From Rufibacter ruber (lineage in GTDB: Bacteria > Bacteroidota > Bacteroidia > Cytophagales > Hymenobacteraceae): a stretch of DNA of 38,196 nucleotides. Positions 25,497-32,622 of the stretch are shown in pieces; position 1 is the stretch's first letter; the number at the start of each line of letters is the position of its first letter. Where the stretch lies: contig NZ_LRMM01000054.1 of assembly GCF_001647275.1 (NCBI RefSeq), positions 1-38,196 of the forward strand, read 5' to 3'. The notes under the pieces were generated by a model. It worked only from the letters and a program-made list of their open reading frames with translations, was not told where the DNA came from and made no database searches. The position numbers and the translations under genes are program-made.

Positions 25497-27056
25497 ATGA
25501 AGTTGAATAAGTGGGTAATGGCAATGGTTATAACAGGTTTATCGGCCTGCGGCAATAATGATGACCCGGCTCCGGTAAACCCAGGAACGGGAGAAGTTGA
25601 AAGCTCTAAAAGTATTTACCCGCGACCTCCTTCAGGTTGGATGGGGACAACGTCCCCGTATAACACTACGGGGTGGGTAGGGGATCTGATGCCATTCTAT
25701 GACAATGGCAAGTTCCATCTTTTCTTTTTGCATGATGCCCAAACCAAACCGGCTGGCCAAGGCTTCCATGACATACATAAGTTTGAGACTTCCAACTTAA
25801 CTGACTACTCCTACGCAGGCCGTATGATCCCATATGGCACCACCAATGAGCCTGACTTTGCCATCGGTACCGGCTCAACCGTGAAGGTGGGTGATACCTA
25901 TTACATGTACTACACCGGCCACAACGGTAATGCTAGCTACGTACAGAGCCACCCGCGGGAAAGTGTGATGTACGCCACCAGCAAAGACCTGAAGACTTGG
26001 ACAAAGTTCTCTTATATCCTTACGGCCCCAGCGGGATACTATAACTTTGATTTTCGAGATCCGCAGGTGTTCTTCAATTCAGAAAAGAACGAGTACTGGA
26101 TGCTGATGAGTACGCAGACCAGCGCCAGAAAAGCGGTTGTCCTTTTGTTTACAACTACAGATCCGTCAGCGAACAACTGGAGTCCAAGAGGCCCTCTTTA
26201 CACCACCACGGCAGAAGATAACTACCTTATGATGGAGTGTGCCGACGTTTTCAAGATGGGAAATTTCTGGTACCTGTTTTTTTCCGAAGATTGGAGTGGT
26301 ATGAAAGGAACCCATTATCGTATTGCTACTTCGTCCGAGGGCCCTTGGACTAAGCCGGCAAATGATATGCTGGACGGTCAGTATTTTTATGCTGCCAAAA
26401 CGGCCTCTGACGGCAACAAGCGCTACCTTTTCGGGTGGACCGCCCGAAGGAACCCCGAGAATGACAGCGGCAACAAAGAATGGGCGGGCAACATTGTCTC
26501 CCATGAGCTGACCCAGGCCTCCGATGGAACTTTGGGCGTGAAAGTGCCGGACGTAGTAGCAGGTATTTTTAAGAAGGATGTATCCCTGCAAGCGAGCAAA
26601 ACAACTGGTGCCGTGTCAGCGAACGGTAACTCTTTTGTGGTGAACGGTTCCCTCTCAGCGGCTTCCCAGAACTTTGCGGCAATCACGGGTACCAAGAAGA
26701 TAAGTGCCAAAGTAAAGATTGACACAGGGAGCGGGTCTGCCGGCTTTGTCTTCAACGCTGATAATGCCTCCCAGCCATCATATAAAATAGTATTGGAGCC
26801 TGGTAATAACAGAATTGCAGCCTATCAGGTCTCTGGCACTAATTCGCAGTTAATCACCAGAGTGCCTGTGACGCTGCAGGCGGGGACTACCTATGCGGTC
26901 GATATTGTTATAGACGGTTCTATTTGCGTACTCTATGTAGATGGCAAGGCAGCCCTTAGCAACCGTGTATACAGCCTGTCCGGCAAATCATGGGGAATCA
27001 CTTCTAATGGCACACAAGCCACTTTCTCAGATGTAAGGCTTTACGGCGTGGAATAG
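25497..27056 (+). CDS. GH32 endo-levanase-like surface lipoprotein (BT1760-like)
   Basis: This 519-aa lipoprotein has lipobox GLSAC (Cys18) and following GNNDD, suited to surface display. It is a divergent GH32 enzyme. The first motif is GWVGDLMPFYD with nucleophile D63 instead of WMNDPNG. FRDPQVF supplies D188, and MECADVF supplies the acid/base E247. The C-terminal part from about residue 360 is a beta-sandwich (SAKVKIDTGSGSAGFVF, VLYVDGKAALSNR). The GDLMPFYD form is characteristic of the endo-acting levanase group typified by BT1760, which cuts beta-2,6 fructan outside the cell. Its presence is the main reason to propose levan, not inulin, as the substrate of this locus. It is separated from the previous gene by 279 bp and may have some independent control. 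Confidence 0.85.
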   Translation: MKLNKWVMAMVITGLSACGNNDDPAPVNPGTGEVESSKSIYPRPPSGWMGTTSPYNTTGWVGDLMPFYDNGKFHLFFLHDAQTKPAGQGFHDIHKFETSNLTDYSYAGRMIPYGTTNEPDFAIGTGSTVKVGDTYYMYYTGHNGNASYVQSHPRESVMYATSKDLKTWTKFSYILTAPAGYYNFDFRDPQVFFNSEKNEYWMLMSTQTSARKAVVLLFTTTDPSANNWSPRGPLYTTTAEDNYLMMECADVFKMGNFWYLFFSEDWSGMKGTHYRIATSSEGPWTKPANDMLDGQYFYAAKTASDGNKRYLFGWTARRNPENDSGNKEWAGNIVSHELTQASDGTLGVKVPDVVAGIFKKDVSLQASKTTGAVSANGNSFVVNGSLSAASQNFAAITGTKKISAKVKIDTGSGSAGFVFNADNASQPSYKIVLEPGNNRIAAYQVSGTNSQLITRVPVTLQAGTTYAVDIVIDGSICVLYVDGKAALSNRVYSLSGKSWGITSNGTQATFSDVRLYGVE

Positions 27057-27062
27057 AATTCA

Positions 27063-27129
27063 AATAGCACTCGTACCGCTCAGTAATGTTGGAAACCATA
27101 GTGTTATAAGTTTCAATAGCACTCTTACC
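27063..27129 (+). repeat. Short direct repeat between two GH32 genes
   Basis: AATAGCACTCGTACC (27063-27077) and AATAGCACTCTTACC (27115-27129) differ at one of 15 positions and are 52 bp apart. They could be regulator half-sites or a small duplication. Confidence 0.35.
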
Positions 27130-27223
27130 AACCACACATAGCTTTTAATAAGGTGTTGGCTGAAGGACAATTTTAGGATAGCCTTACCTTGAAGATAATC
27201 AATAACACCACAAGTTGAAACAA

Positions 27224-28819
27224 ATGAATGTAAAACAAGTAGTAAGCAGCTTGGCTGTTTTTGTAGGTGCGGTTGCAATAGGCTGTACCACTGGTAAAGG
27301 TCCGGATGAGACGAAAACGGCTATAACAATGTCGGAAACAAAAAGCAAAAGTGAACCACACCGACCACAATTCCATTTCTCCCCTCCCTCCAATTGGATG
27401 AACGACCCCAATGGCATGGTCTATCACAAAGGGGAGTACCACCTGTTTTACCAACACAATCCTGGGGGAACTACTTGGGGACCTATGCACTGGGGACACG
27501 CTGTTAGCAAGGACATGGTTTCTTGGGAGCACTTACCCATTGCCCTGTACCCTGATGAAAACGGAACTATCTTTTCGGGCAGCGCCGTAGTGGATGAGAA
27601 TAACACTTCTGGTTTAGGCTCCAAAGAAAATCCTGCCATGGTAGCCATTTTCACATACCACAACGAGAAACTGGAGAGGGCCGGCCGAAATGATTACCAG
27701 ACGCAAGGCCTTGCCTTTAGCCTAGACAATGGGCGTACTTGGAAGAAGTATGACAAAAACCCATTTTTAAAAAACCCCGGAATCAAAGATTTCCGCGACC
27801 CGAAGGTTTCCTGGAACGAGATTGCGGGACAATGGGTGATGACCCTGGCGGTCCTAGACCACATAGAATTCTACGGCTCCAAGAACCTGATTGAGTGGAC
27901 CAAACTTAGTGAATTCGGGAAGACCAGTGGTGCCCATGGGGGCGTCTGGGAGTGCCCAGATCTGTTTCCGCTTAAAGTGAATGGGCAGGAGAAATGGGTA
28001 CTGTTAGTAAGCATCAATCCCGGTGGCCCTAACAAAGGATCGGCGACCCAATATTTTATCGGAGATTTTGACGGAAAGAACTTTAAAAACGATAATTCGG
28101 AACAGACTACTCATTGGGTAGACTACGGTACAGATAATTATGCTGGCGTCACCTGGGCCAACGTTCCTAAATCAGATGGGCGCAGGCTGTTCCTGGGCTG
28201 GATGAGCAACTGGCTGTATGCGAATGAGGTGCCAACCGCTACCTGGCGCAGTGCCATGACGGTGCCGCGTGAACTAAGACTTCAGCAAACCCCGGCAGGT
28301 ATCAGGTTAACTAACGTGCCCGTGAAGGAACTGCAGAAACTCCGCATGGGCACTACCGCAATCAAAACACAGGAAGTGAATGGTTCTTTGGATCTGAGTA
28401 ACCGATACAAACTGAATTCTAGCTTACAGGAGCTTGAGCTGAACTTGGATCTTTCCCAGGCCCAGGAAGCCGTAGTGAGATTCTCCAACGACAGAGGCGA
28501 GCACCTTGACGTAGGTTATTCCGTGTCTAGAAAAGAGTTGTACATAGACCGTACGCAGGCGGGCAGGACCTCCTTCAAAGACAACTTCTCTGGTAGGCAC
28601 ACTGCTCCGCTGGAGCTGGAAAATGGGAAACTGAAACTTCACTTGTTCCTGGACGTGGCTTCAGTGGAGGTTTTCGCAAACGATGGAAAAACCGTCATGA
28701 CCGACGTCTTCTTCCCCAATGAGGACTTCACCCGTACGGAGCTGATCTCAACGGGGAAAACACAACTGCAGGCAAGCAAAGTATATAACTTGAGATCCAT
28801 CTGGGGTGACCCCTCCTAG
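27224..28819 (+). CDS. GH32 exo-levanase/inulinase (beta-fructosidase)
   Basis: This 531-aa lipoprotein starts at ATG 27224; a TTG three codons earlier is less likely. Lipobox VAIGC gives Cys21. All standard GH32 motifs are present: NWMNDPNGM with nucleophile D61, FYQHNPGGTTWGPMHWGHAVS, FSGSAVVD, FRDPKV with D192, and WECPDLFPL with acid/base E243. The C-terminal sandwich has LFLDVASVEVFANDGKTVMTDVFFP. This is a canonical exo-acting enzyme releasing fructose from the non-reducing end of fructans or sucrose. Whether it prefers beta-2,6 or beta-2,1 links cannot be read from sequence. It is the last gene of the PUL and is followed by a terminator. Confidence 0.93.
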   Translation: MNVKQVVSSLAVFVGAVAIGCTTGKGPDETKTAITMSETKSKSEPHRPQFHFSPPSNWMNDPNGMVYHKGEYHLFYQHNPGGTTWGPMHWGHAVSKDMVSWEHLPIALYPDENGTIFSGSAVVDENNTSGLGSKENPAMVAIFTYHNEKLERAGRNDYQTQGLAFSLDNGRTWKKYDKNPFLKNPGIKDFRDPKVSWNEIAGQWVMTLAVLDHIEFYGSKNLIEWTKLSEFGKTSGAHGGVWECPDLFPLKVNGQEKWVLLVSINPGGPNKGSATQYFIGDFDGKNFKNDNSEQTTHWVDYGTDNYAGVTWANVPKSDGRRLFLGWMSNWLYANEVPTATWRSAMTVPRELRLQQTPAGIRLTNVPVKELQKLRMGTTAIKTQEVNGSLDLSNRYKLNSSLQELELNLDLSQAQEAVVRFSNDRGEHLDVGYSVSRKELYIDRTQAGRTSFKDNFSGRHTAPLELENGKLKLHLFLDVASVEVFANDGKTVMTDVFFPNEDFTRTELISTGKTQLQASKVYNLRSIWGDPS

Positions 28820-28855
28820 GTAAGGTCCTAACATAAGGGCGATTCTTCCTTACAC

Positions 28856-28897
28856 AGCGGCCCCTACTACTATATAAGTAATAGGGGCTGCTTTTTT
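28856..28897 (+). terminator. Rho-independent terminator ending the PUL
   Basis: The arms 28856-28870 and 28878-28892 pair at 13 of 15 positions around a 7-nt loop, with GGCCCCTA-type G/C core pairs. A T run extends to 28897. It lies 37 bp after the last GH32 stop. Confidence 0.85.
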
Positions 28898-29648
28898 ATC
28901 AGTTTGATATCAAAACTCGCTCCTGCCCTTAGGCCTAGACGCATCTCTGTAAGTATTTACGACCCGGTATTTCCGTTCTGTGTAGGCAGAAGGGTATCAG
29001 GTAAGCCAAGGGGAATGGATTCCCAGGTAAAGCAGGCCTTTGAAGTAGTCAATGAAGGGGATTAATCATACTCTCCGCAATATTTTCCTAAGACTTATAC
29101 AATGTTGCCTTATCAGGGAAAAGGAAGCAGGGATCCATACTGCTCCTGGAGAGTAATGTTAGGGCTTCCCACTGATGATTTTGTATAGTATTCATTAATC
29201 TTATTAACGGCGGTATCTTGATACAGCAAAAACAGCAGTTGCTAGACGTTGCTTGCCGTTGCTCTGTGTTGTGTTTGTTGCTAACAAGTCAGCGCTTGCC
29301 TCATTTTAGAGGTCTCCGCTCTGAAACACGGCTGCCTCTGGCCTCTGATTTGTGTTCTACGCTACGAATGATACCCAATCCATAGGGCAAACACAGCAGC
29401 GACGACAAGCAACCTGGGGCAACAGAGCTCTTGGGCAGTGTCTCGGGAAACGGCAGTATAAAGAGATTAAAAAACCTGCTAAATGCCGCCTTTTTCATTA
29501 GCAGCCTGTCTTGAATAGGTGTCTTGCGAATCAAACCTGTCCTTGTTTTTGGGACTGGTTTTCTGAGAGAACTTATTGCTTCATAGGTGAGCAAACTTTT
29601 GTCCCTCTCATATAGAATCTTCCGGAGTACCGCTCCCTGGGCTCAGGC
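28898..29648. other. Gene-poor stretch between the PUL and the XRE gene
   Basis: No gene could be supported here. The most notable element is a run of TTGCT motifs at 29239, 29249, 29259 and 29278, with TTGTG at 29269. The first four are spaced exactly 10 bp, so they lie on one face of the helix. The region may be decayed mobile DNA joining two modules. Confidence 0.45.
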
Positions 29649-29885
29649 TTAACCGGACTCTCCATTTTGGTATGATACGTTCATCCGGGCGACGAACTCC
29701 TCGGGCCTGATGCCCAGTGCCTCGCTGACCTTGAAGAGCGTCACGATGGTGGGTACCCTGAGGCCCCGCTCCAGCAATGAGATGTAGGTGCGGTCAAGCC
29801 CGCAGCGGAAGGCCAGCTCCTCCTGGCTCAGCCCCTTTCCCTTCCTGAGCTCCCTCATGACCTCCCCGAACGTCCTTTCCCCCAT
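29649..29885 (-). CDS. XRE-family regulator resembling R-M controller (C) proteins
   Basis: This 78-aa protein is essentially one HTH_3 domain. VMRELRKGKGLSQEELAFRCG and LDRTYISLLERGLRVPTI are very close in pattern to C proteins of restriction-modification systems, as are the length and the following LFKVSEALGI. C proteins are dimers that bind GACT...AGTC boxes, first activating and then repressing their own and a neighbour's promoter. Such boxes occur just upstream (29890-29899, 29937-29946). No restriction or methylase gene is visible. Instead the divergent neighbour is the orphan at 30031. The regulator could control that gene or be a remnant of a lost R-M system. Confidence 0.85.
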   Translation of the reverse strand: MGERTFGEVMRELRKGKGLSQEELAFRCGLDRTYISLLERGLRVPTIVTLFKVSEALGIRPEEFVARMNVSYQNGESG

Positions 29886-29889
29886 CTGT

Positions 29890-29946
29890 GACTATAGTAT
29901 GCACAAAGGAGCCGAAATAAGGGGCGCTGATCCACGGACTATAGTC
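29890..29946. promoter_or_regulatory. Two C-box-like operators in the XRE/orphan divergent region
   Basis: GACTATAGTC at 29937-29946 is a perfect palindrome. GACTATAGTA at 29890-29899 matches it at 9 of 10 positions, 47 bp away. The first copy lies next to the XRE start codon; the second lies just before a -7-like TATCTTTA (29956-29963) facing the gene at 30031. This arrangement allows one regulator to control both directions. Confidence 0.6.
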
Positions 29947-30030
29947 TGAATTCACTATCTTTACGTACTACTGAAGAGCCTGAGCCCAGCCGTGGCGGGG
30001 AACCACCTGAAACTATAAACATAAAGAGAC

Positions 30031-30582
30031 ATGACCATCTACCTGCAAGATTTAGAGAGAGACGAGATGATAAAGGCCGACCTGACGGTGAGCTACTCCG
30101 TCCCCTGCCAGGACCTGTTCGCCGCCTTCTCCACCGATATCCAAGGTCCGGCCAGGAAAGCTCGGGAATATGCCTGTCACCGGGTGATCCAACTGGTGAG
30201 CGGCAGATTCAAACACGCCGGGCAACTGTACGAAGCCACCTTCGGCTTCTTCCTCTCCGGGCATGGGATGGTACCTGTCCTTATGGACGGAGTCTGCGTG
30301 GACGGGGAGTACTCCGGGTTCGGGTTCGCCGTCTCCCAAGACTATTACGGCCACTGCCCCACCAAACAGGCCCTGTTCCACTTCCCGGCTATCCCCTCCT
30401 TGCTCGGGGAGGAGCCGCTGACCTTCCTCGAGGCCGCTGCCCTCGCCCTTGAGGGAGACCATGACGAAAGAAAGGCCTACGCCCTCTCGCCCGCCGATGG
30501 CCTCGGCTCAGGCCGTCTAGTGGACCACGGCGGGTTCTCTGAGCATATGGAAAGCAGGGCAGCCGCGCCGCAGGCGGTGTAG
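30031..30582 (+). CDS. Orphan protein of unknown function next to XRE regulator
   Basis: This 183-aa protein was not recognised. It is GC-rich, soluble in appearance, without signal peptide or membrane segment. Noticeable segments are ARKAREYACHRVIQLVSGRF, a Gly/Phe/Tyr-rich middle (VCVDGEYSGFGFAVSQDYYGH) that looks like beta strands, and a C-terminal tail rich in Gly, Ala and charged residues that is probably disordered. No catalytic motif stands out. It is transcribed divergently from the XRE gene, behind a TATCTTTA -7-like element and a GACTATAGTC box, so it is probably under that regulator's control. A toxin, an effector or a plasmid accessory protein are all possible. The coding call rests on length, composition and context. 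Confidence 0.6.
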   Translation: MTIYLQDLERDEMIKADLTVSYSVPCQDLFAAFSTDIQGPARKAREYACHRVIQLVSGRFKHAGQLYEATFGFFLSGHGMVPVLMDGVCVDGEYSGFGFAVSQDYYGHCPTKQALFHFPAIPSLLGEEPLTFLEAAALALEGDHDERKAYALSPADGLGSGRLVDHGGFSEHMESRAAAPQAV

Positions 30583-30618
30583 GCAGCCTCACCCCCGTCA
30601 TATATCGACCGCGGGTTG

Positions 30619-30859
30619 GGGTGCAATTGCACCCGTCCCGCAGCGCGGGACGTGGTGTTGGGTGTGATCTCACACCCGATAAAATGCTTATTTTTATTCT
30701 TCTTATTGGTTTACAATGGTTTACCTGAAAATTATTGGTAAATAAGGCGCCCAAAGTGGTGCAGATCTGTACCACTTTCGCTTTTTGCAGCGATGGTTGT
30801 TCCCCGAAGCGGGTGCAATCCGCACGGATTGCACCCGCGAATCGGTGCAGTTCCGTACC
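30619..30859. repeat. Cluster of perfect and near-perfect palindromes
   Basis: Within 240 bp lie GGGTGCAATTGCACCC (30619-30634), CGTCCCGC/GCGGGACG (30634-30641, 30645-30652) and GGGTGTGA/TCACACCC (30660-30677). They are followed by AAAGTGGT...ACCACTTT (30753-30778), and 14-bp perfect arms at 30809-30822 and 30825-30838. GGTGCAGATCTGTACC (30761 region) recurs as GGTGCAGTTCCGTACC at 30844-30859 with two changes. Several share the start GGTGCA or GGGTG and the end CACCC. They may be recombinase or regulator sites, or REP-like elements. Confidence 0.75.
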
Positions 30860-30947
30860 ATTTTACTTTTCGGGCCCGGATCCTGATACAAAGAAGAACT
30901 GATAAGGAAACCTACCGGCAACGACTCCGTACTATACGCTTAAGCTG

Positions 30948-31049
30948 CTGCTTTGAGGCACTTGCCGCTATCCGCCCGCGCTCTGGGGTAACGCATCAAA
31001 GCAGACATAGGCCGCACATCACCGAAAGGTGGTGTGCGGTTCTTTTTTT
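30948..31049 (+). ncRNA. Candidate small structured RNA ending in a strong terminator
   Basis: CTGCTTTGA (30948-30956) pairs perfectly with TCAAAGCAG (30996-31004), enclosing a GC-rich 39-nt segment. Eight bases later comes a perfect-looking intrinsic terminator (31012-31049). No coding frame ends before it, so something non-coding seems to be terminated here. No known RNA family was recognised. Confidence 0.35.
31012..31049 (+). terminator. Strong rho-independent terminator
   Basis: CCGCACATCACC (31012-31023) pairs with GGTGGTGTGCGG (31028-31039), including one G-U pair, around a GAAA tetraloop. TTCTTTTTTT follows. No annotated gene ends just upstream, which raises the possibility of an RNA gene. 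Confidence 0.85.
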
Positions 31050-31080
31050 AGGCCATGTGCGGATTCCCAGACCCGTCTTT

Positions 31081-31117
31081 TACCTTTGTAACATGACTTC
31101 TACGAACGTAGTAGTCA
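31081..31117 (+). promoter_or_regulatory. Recombinase promoter -7 element and palindromic site
   Basis: TACCTTTG at 31081-31088 fits the Bacteroidota -7 box. Directly after it, 31094-31117 is a 24-bp imperfect palindrome with arms TGACTTCTACG / CGTAGTAGTCA (10 of 11 positions pair). The recombinase ATG is at 31136. The palindrome may be an autoregulatory or crossover site of the serine recombinase. Confidence 0.5.
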
Positions 31118-31135
31118 CGTTACAGCAGCAGAAAC

Positions 31136-31855
31136 ATGGGAGAGAACAAGCCAGTCGTCATCTATTACCGCGTGTCCACCAAGAAGCAGGGCGAGTCCGG
31201 CCTGGGGCTGGAGGCGCAGCGCACCTACGTCCAACACTTCTACCCCCAGGAGCCACTGAGTGAGTTTATTGAGACCATGAGCGGCAAGGACGTGGCCAAC
31301 CGGCCGCAGCTGCAACATGCCATTGCGCTCTGCAAAAAGCACAAGGCGACGCTCGTGGTGGCCAAGATTGACCGGCTGAGCCGCAACACCGAGCAGGCCC
31401 TACGCATCTACGCCGACCTGGAGGGACGCCTGGAGAGCTGCGACATCCCCAACCTGGACAAGTTTACCCTGACCCTGTTCATGGCCATCGCCGACCGGGA
31501 GCGGGAACTCATCAGCCTCCGCACCAAGGCAGCCCTGGACGAGAAGCTGAAGCAGAAAGGCGAGTGGCGCACGGCCTCGGAGCCGTTCAGGGAAGGGAAG
31601 GCATCACAGTTGGGAATCGCGGCCAACCGACAGAAAGCCCAGGCCAACGAGAATAACCGGAAAGCGGCGGGCTATATCAGGCAGCTGCGGGAGAACCTGG
31701 TGCCGGTGACCGACGCGGACGGCAAGCCCACCGGGGAAAGGAGGCAGCGGACCTGGCGCGAGATAGCGGCAACCCTGAACAGCGAAACCTACCGGACCAG
31801 CCGGGGCGGTCTCTTCCAGGCGATGCAGGTACAACGCTTATACGATTCAGCTTAA
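31136..31855 (+). CDS. Serine recombinase (resolvase/invertase family)
   Basis: This 239-aa protein has a resolvase catalytic domain: IYYRVSTKKQGESGLGLEAQ with R12 and the nucleophile S14, then LVVAKIDRLSRN (D79, R80, R83) as in gamma-delta resolvase. The long helix FMAIADRERELISLRTKAAL follows. The C-terminal region (about 165-239) includes TWREIAATLNSETYRTSRGG, an HTH-like DNA-binding segment of the recombinase type. Plasmid-borne enzymes of this size often resolve multimers or invert segments. The palindromes at 30619-30859 and 31094-31117 are candidate sites. It borders the cassette cluster, but there is no evidence that it moves the cassettes. Confidence 0.92.
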   Translation: MGENKPVVIYYRVSTKKQGESGLGLEAQRTYVQHFYPQEPLSEFIETMSGKDVANRPQLQHAIALCKKHKATLVVAKIDRLSRNTEQALRIYADLEGRLESCDIPNLDKFTLTLFMAIADRERELISLRTKAALDEKLKQKGEWRTASEPFREGKASQLGIAANRQKAQANENNRKAAGYIRQLRENLVPVTDADGKPTGERRQRTWREIAATLNSETYRTSRGGLFQAMQVQRLYDSA

Positions 31856-31926
31856 CTTTTCGGGACATGCTGAAATAAGCAATACCTTTAATCTCAGATA
31901 GGCGAAGGGTTGGCTCCGTACATTGG

Positions 31927-31966
31927 GCCAATAACCGGAGTTATTCTGTTTATCCGGTAGTTGGCA
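31927..31966 (+). repeat. attC-like recombination site 1 (short)
   Basis: GCCAATAACCGGA (31927-31939) pairs imperfectly with TCCGGTAGTTGGC ending at 31965. GTTGGCA at 31960-31966 is the right-hand (R'-like) core. It marks the left edge of the first AT-rich cassette. At 40 bp it is shorter than the next two sites and its left core is degenerate, so it may be an edge or attI-like site. Confidence 0.5.
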
Positions 31967-32001
31967 ATAATTGAAAATTATAACATTAATAATTGATTTA
32001 C

Positions 32002-32526
32002 ATGGGATTTCACGAAAAACAATTTGAGTGGTATAACCTTACCCTTGAAACTGTCGCCTTACGACTTTCAGAAGAAAATTCACGAGATTTTTCTGTAGAA
32101 GATATTGGGTTAGCTTTAGCAGAAATATTTGGTTTTACCGATAATACCGAACTTCATGCTAAAGTATTTTCAGAAGGATTAAATATCTATCACATTCTAA
32201 AAGACTATTATTTTTCTGAAAAGCTTGGCCAAGTTGAACTAGGTGAAGGTGAACGGATTTCATTGGCTGGAAATGATGAAGAATTATTTGAAGCCCTTGT
32301 TAAAAATAGGAACCAAGTATGGCAAATTCATAAAAATGATAAAGACCCGCACCCTTCTAATCCGCATGGGCATAATTATTCTAGTGGACTCAAATTAGAT
32401 TTGAGTAACGGTGATTTATATCATAAGAGAAAAAAACGTTCAAAAATAGATAAGAAAGAACTTATCGCTATTAGAGAAAAATGCAAGAACAGAGGAATTG
32501 AGTTGCCTCCTTTAAGTCTAAACTAA
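32002..32526 (+). CDS. Cassette gene 1, unknown protein with HPSNPHGHN motif
   Basis: This 174-aa protein starts at ATG 32002; a TTG three codons earlier is less likely. It was not recognised as a characterised family. The N-terminal half is helical and acidic (LALAEIFGFTDNTELHAKVF, NIYHILKDYYF). The C-terminal part holds DPHPSNPHGHNYSSGLKLDL, a His/Pro/Asn-rich stretch with several possible metal-binding histidines. SNGDLYHKRKKRSKIDKKEL follows, strongly basic and suited to nucleic-acid contact. No signal peptide. The gene is AT-rich beside a GC-rich recombinase and is bounded by attC-like sites at 31927-31966 and 32537-32607, so it looks like a mobile cassette. A nuclease or DNA-binding role is only a guess. 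Confidence 0.8.
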   Translation: MGFHEKQFEWYNLTLETVALRLSEENSRDFSVEDIGLALAEIFGFTDNTELHAKVFSEGLNIYHILKDYYFSEKLGQVELGEGERISLAGNDEELFEALVKNRNQVWQIHKNDKDPHPSNPHGHNYSSGLKLDLSNGDLYHKRKKRSKIDKKELIAIREKCKNRGIELPPLSLN

Positions 32527-32536
32527 AAACAACTTT

Positions 32537-32607
32537 TGCCAACGTCTCGTGTAAACAGCATGCTACGGCCGACGGCCTTTCACGCTGTTTACACGAGACC
32601 GTTGGCA
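32537..32607 (+). repeat. attC-like recombination site 2
   Basis: This 71-bp site runs from TGCCAAC (32537-32543) to GTTGGCA (32601-32607). The arms pair without mismatch over about 22 bp, apart from one extra base in the right arm, which would be extrahelical as in integron attC sites. The apex holds CGGCCGACGGCCT, also present in site 3. GTTGGCA departs from the canonical GTTRRRY at two positions. Confidence 0.7.
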
Positions 32608-32622
32608 ATAATTAATAATAAT

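Noticed and set aside
29301-29594. Open frame of 97 codons on the minus strand
   Set aside because: Composition does not look like a folded protein, no family pattern was seen, and no promoter or neighbour supports it.
30389-30775. Open frame of 128 codons on the minus strand
   Set aside because: It overlaps the orphan gene at 30031-30582 antisense and crosses several palindromes; its Arg/Pro/Gly-rich composition reflects high GC.
30793-31263. Open frame of 156 codons on the plus strand
   Set aside because: It runs through the palindromes and the terminator at 31012-31049 and overlaps the recombinase start in another frame.
31136-31855. Serine recombinase as the enzyme that moves the cassettes
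   Set aside because: attC-type folded single-strand sites are used by tyrosine integrases; proximity alone does not support a serine enzyme.
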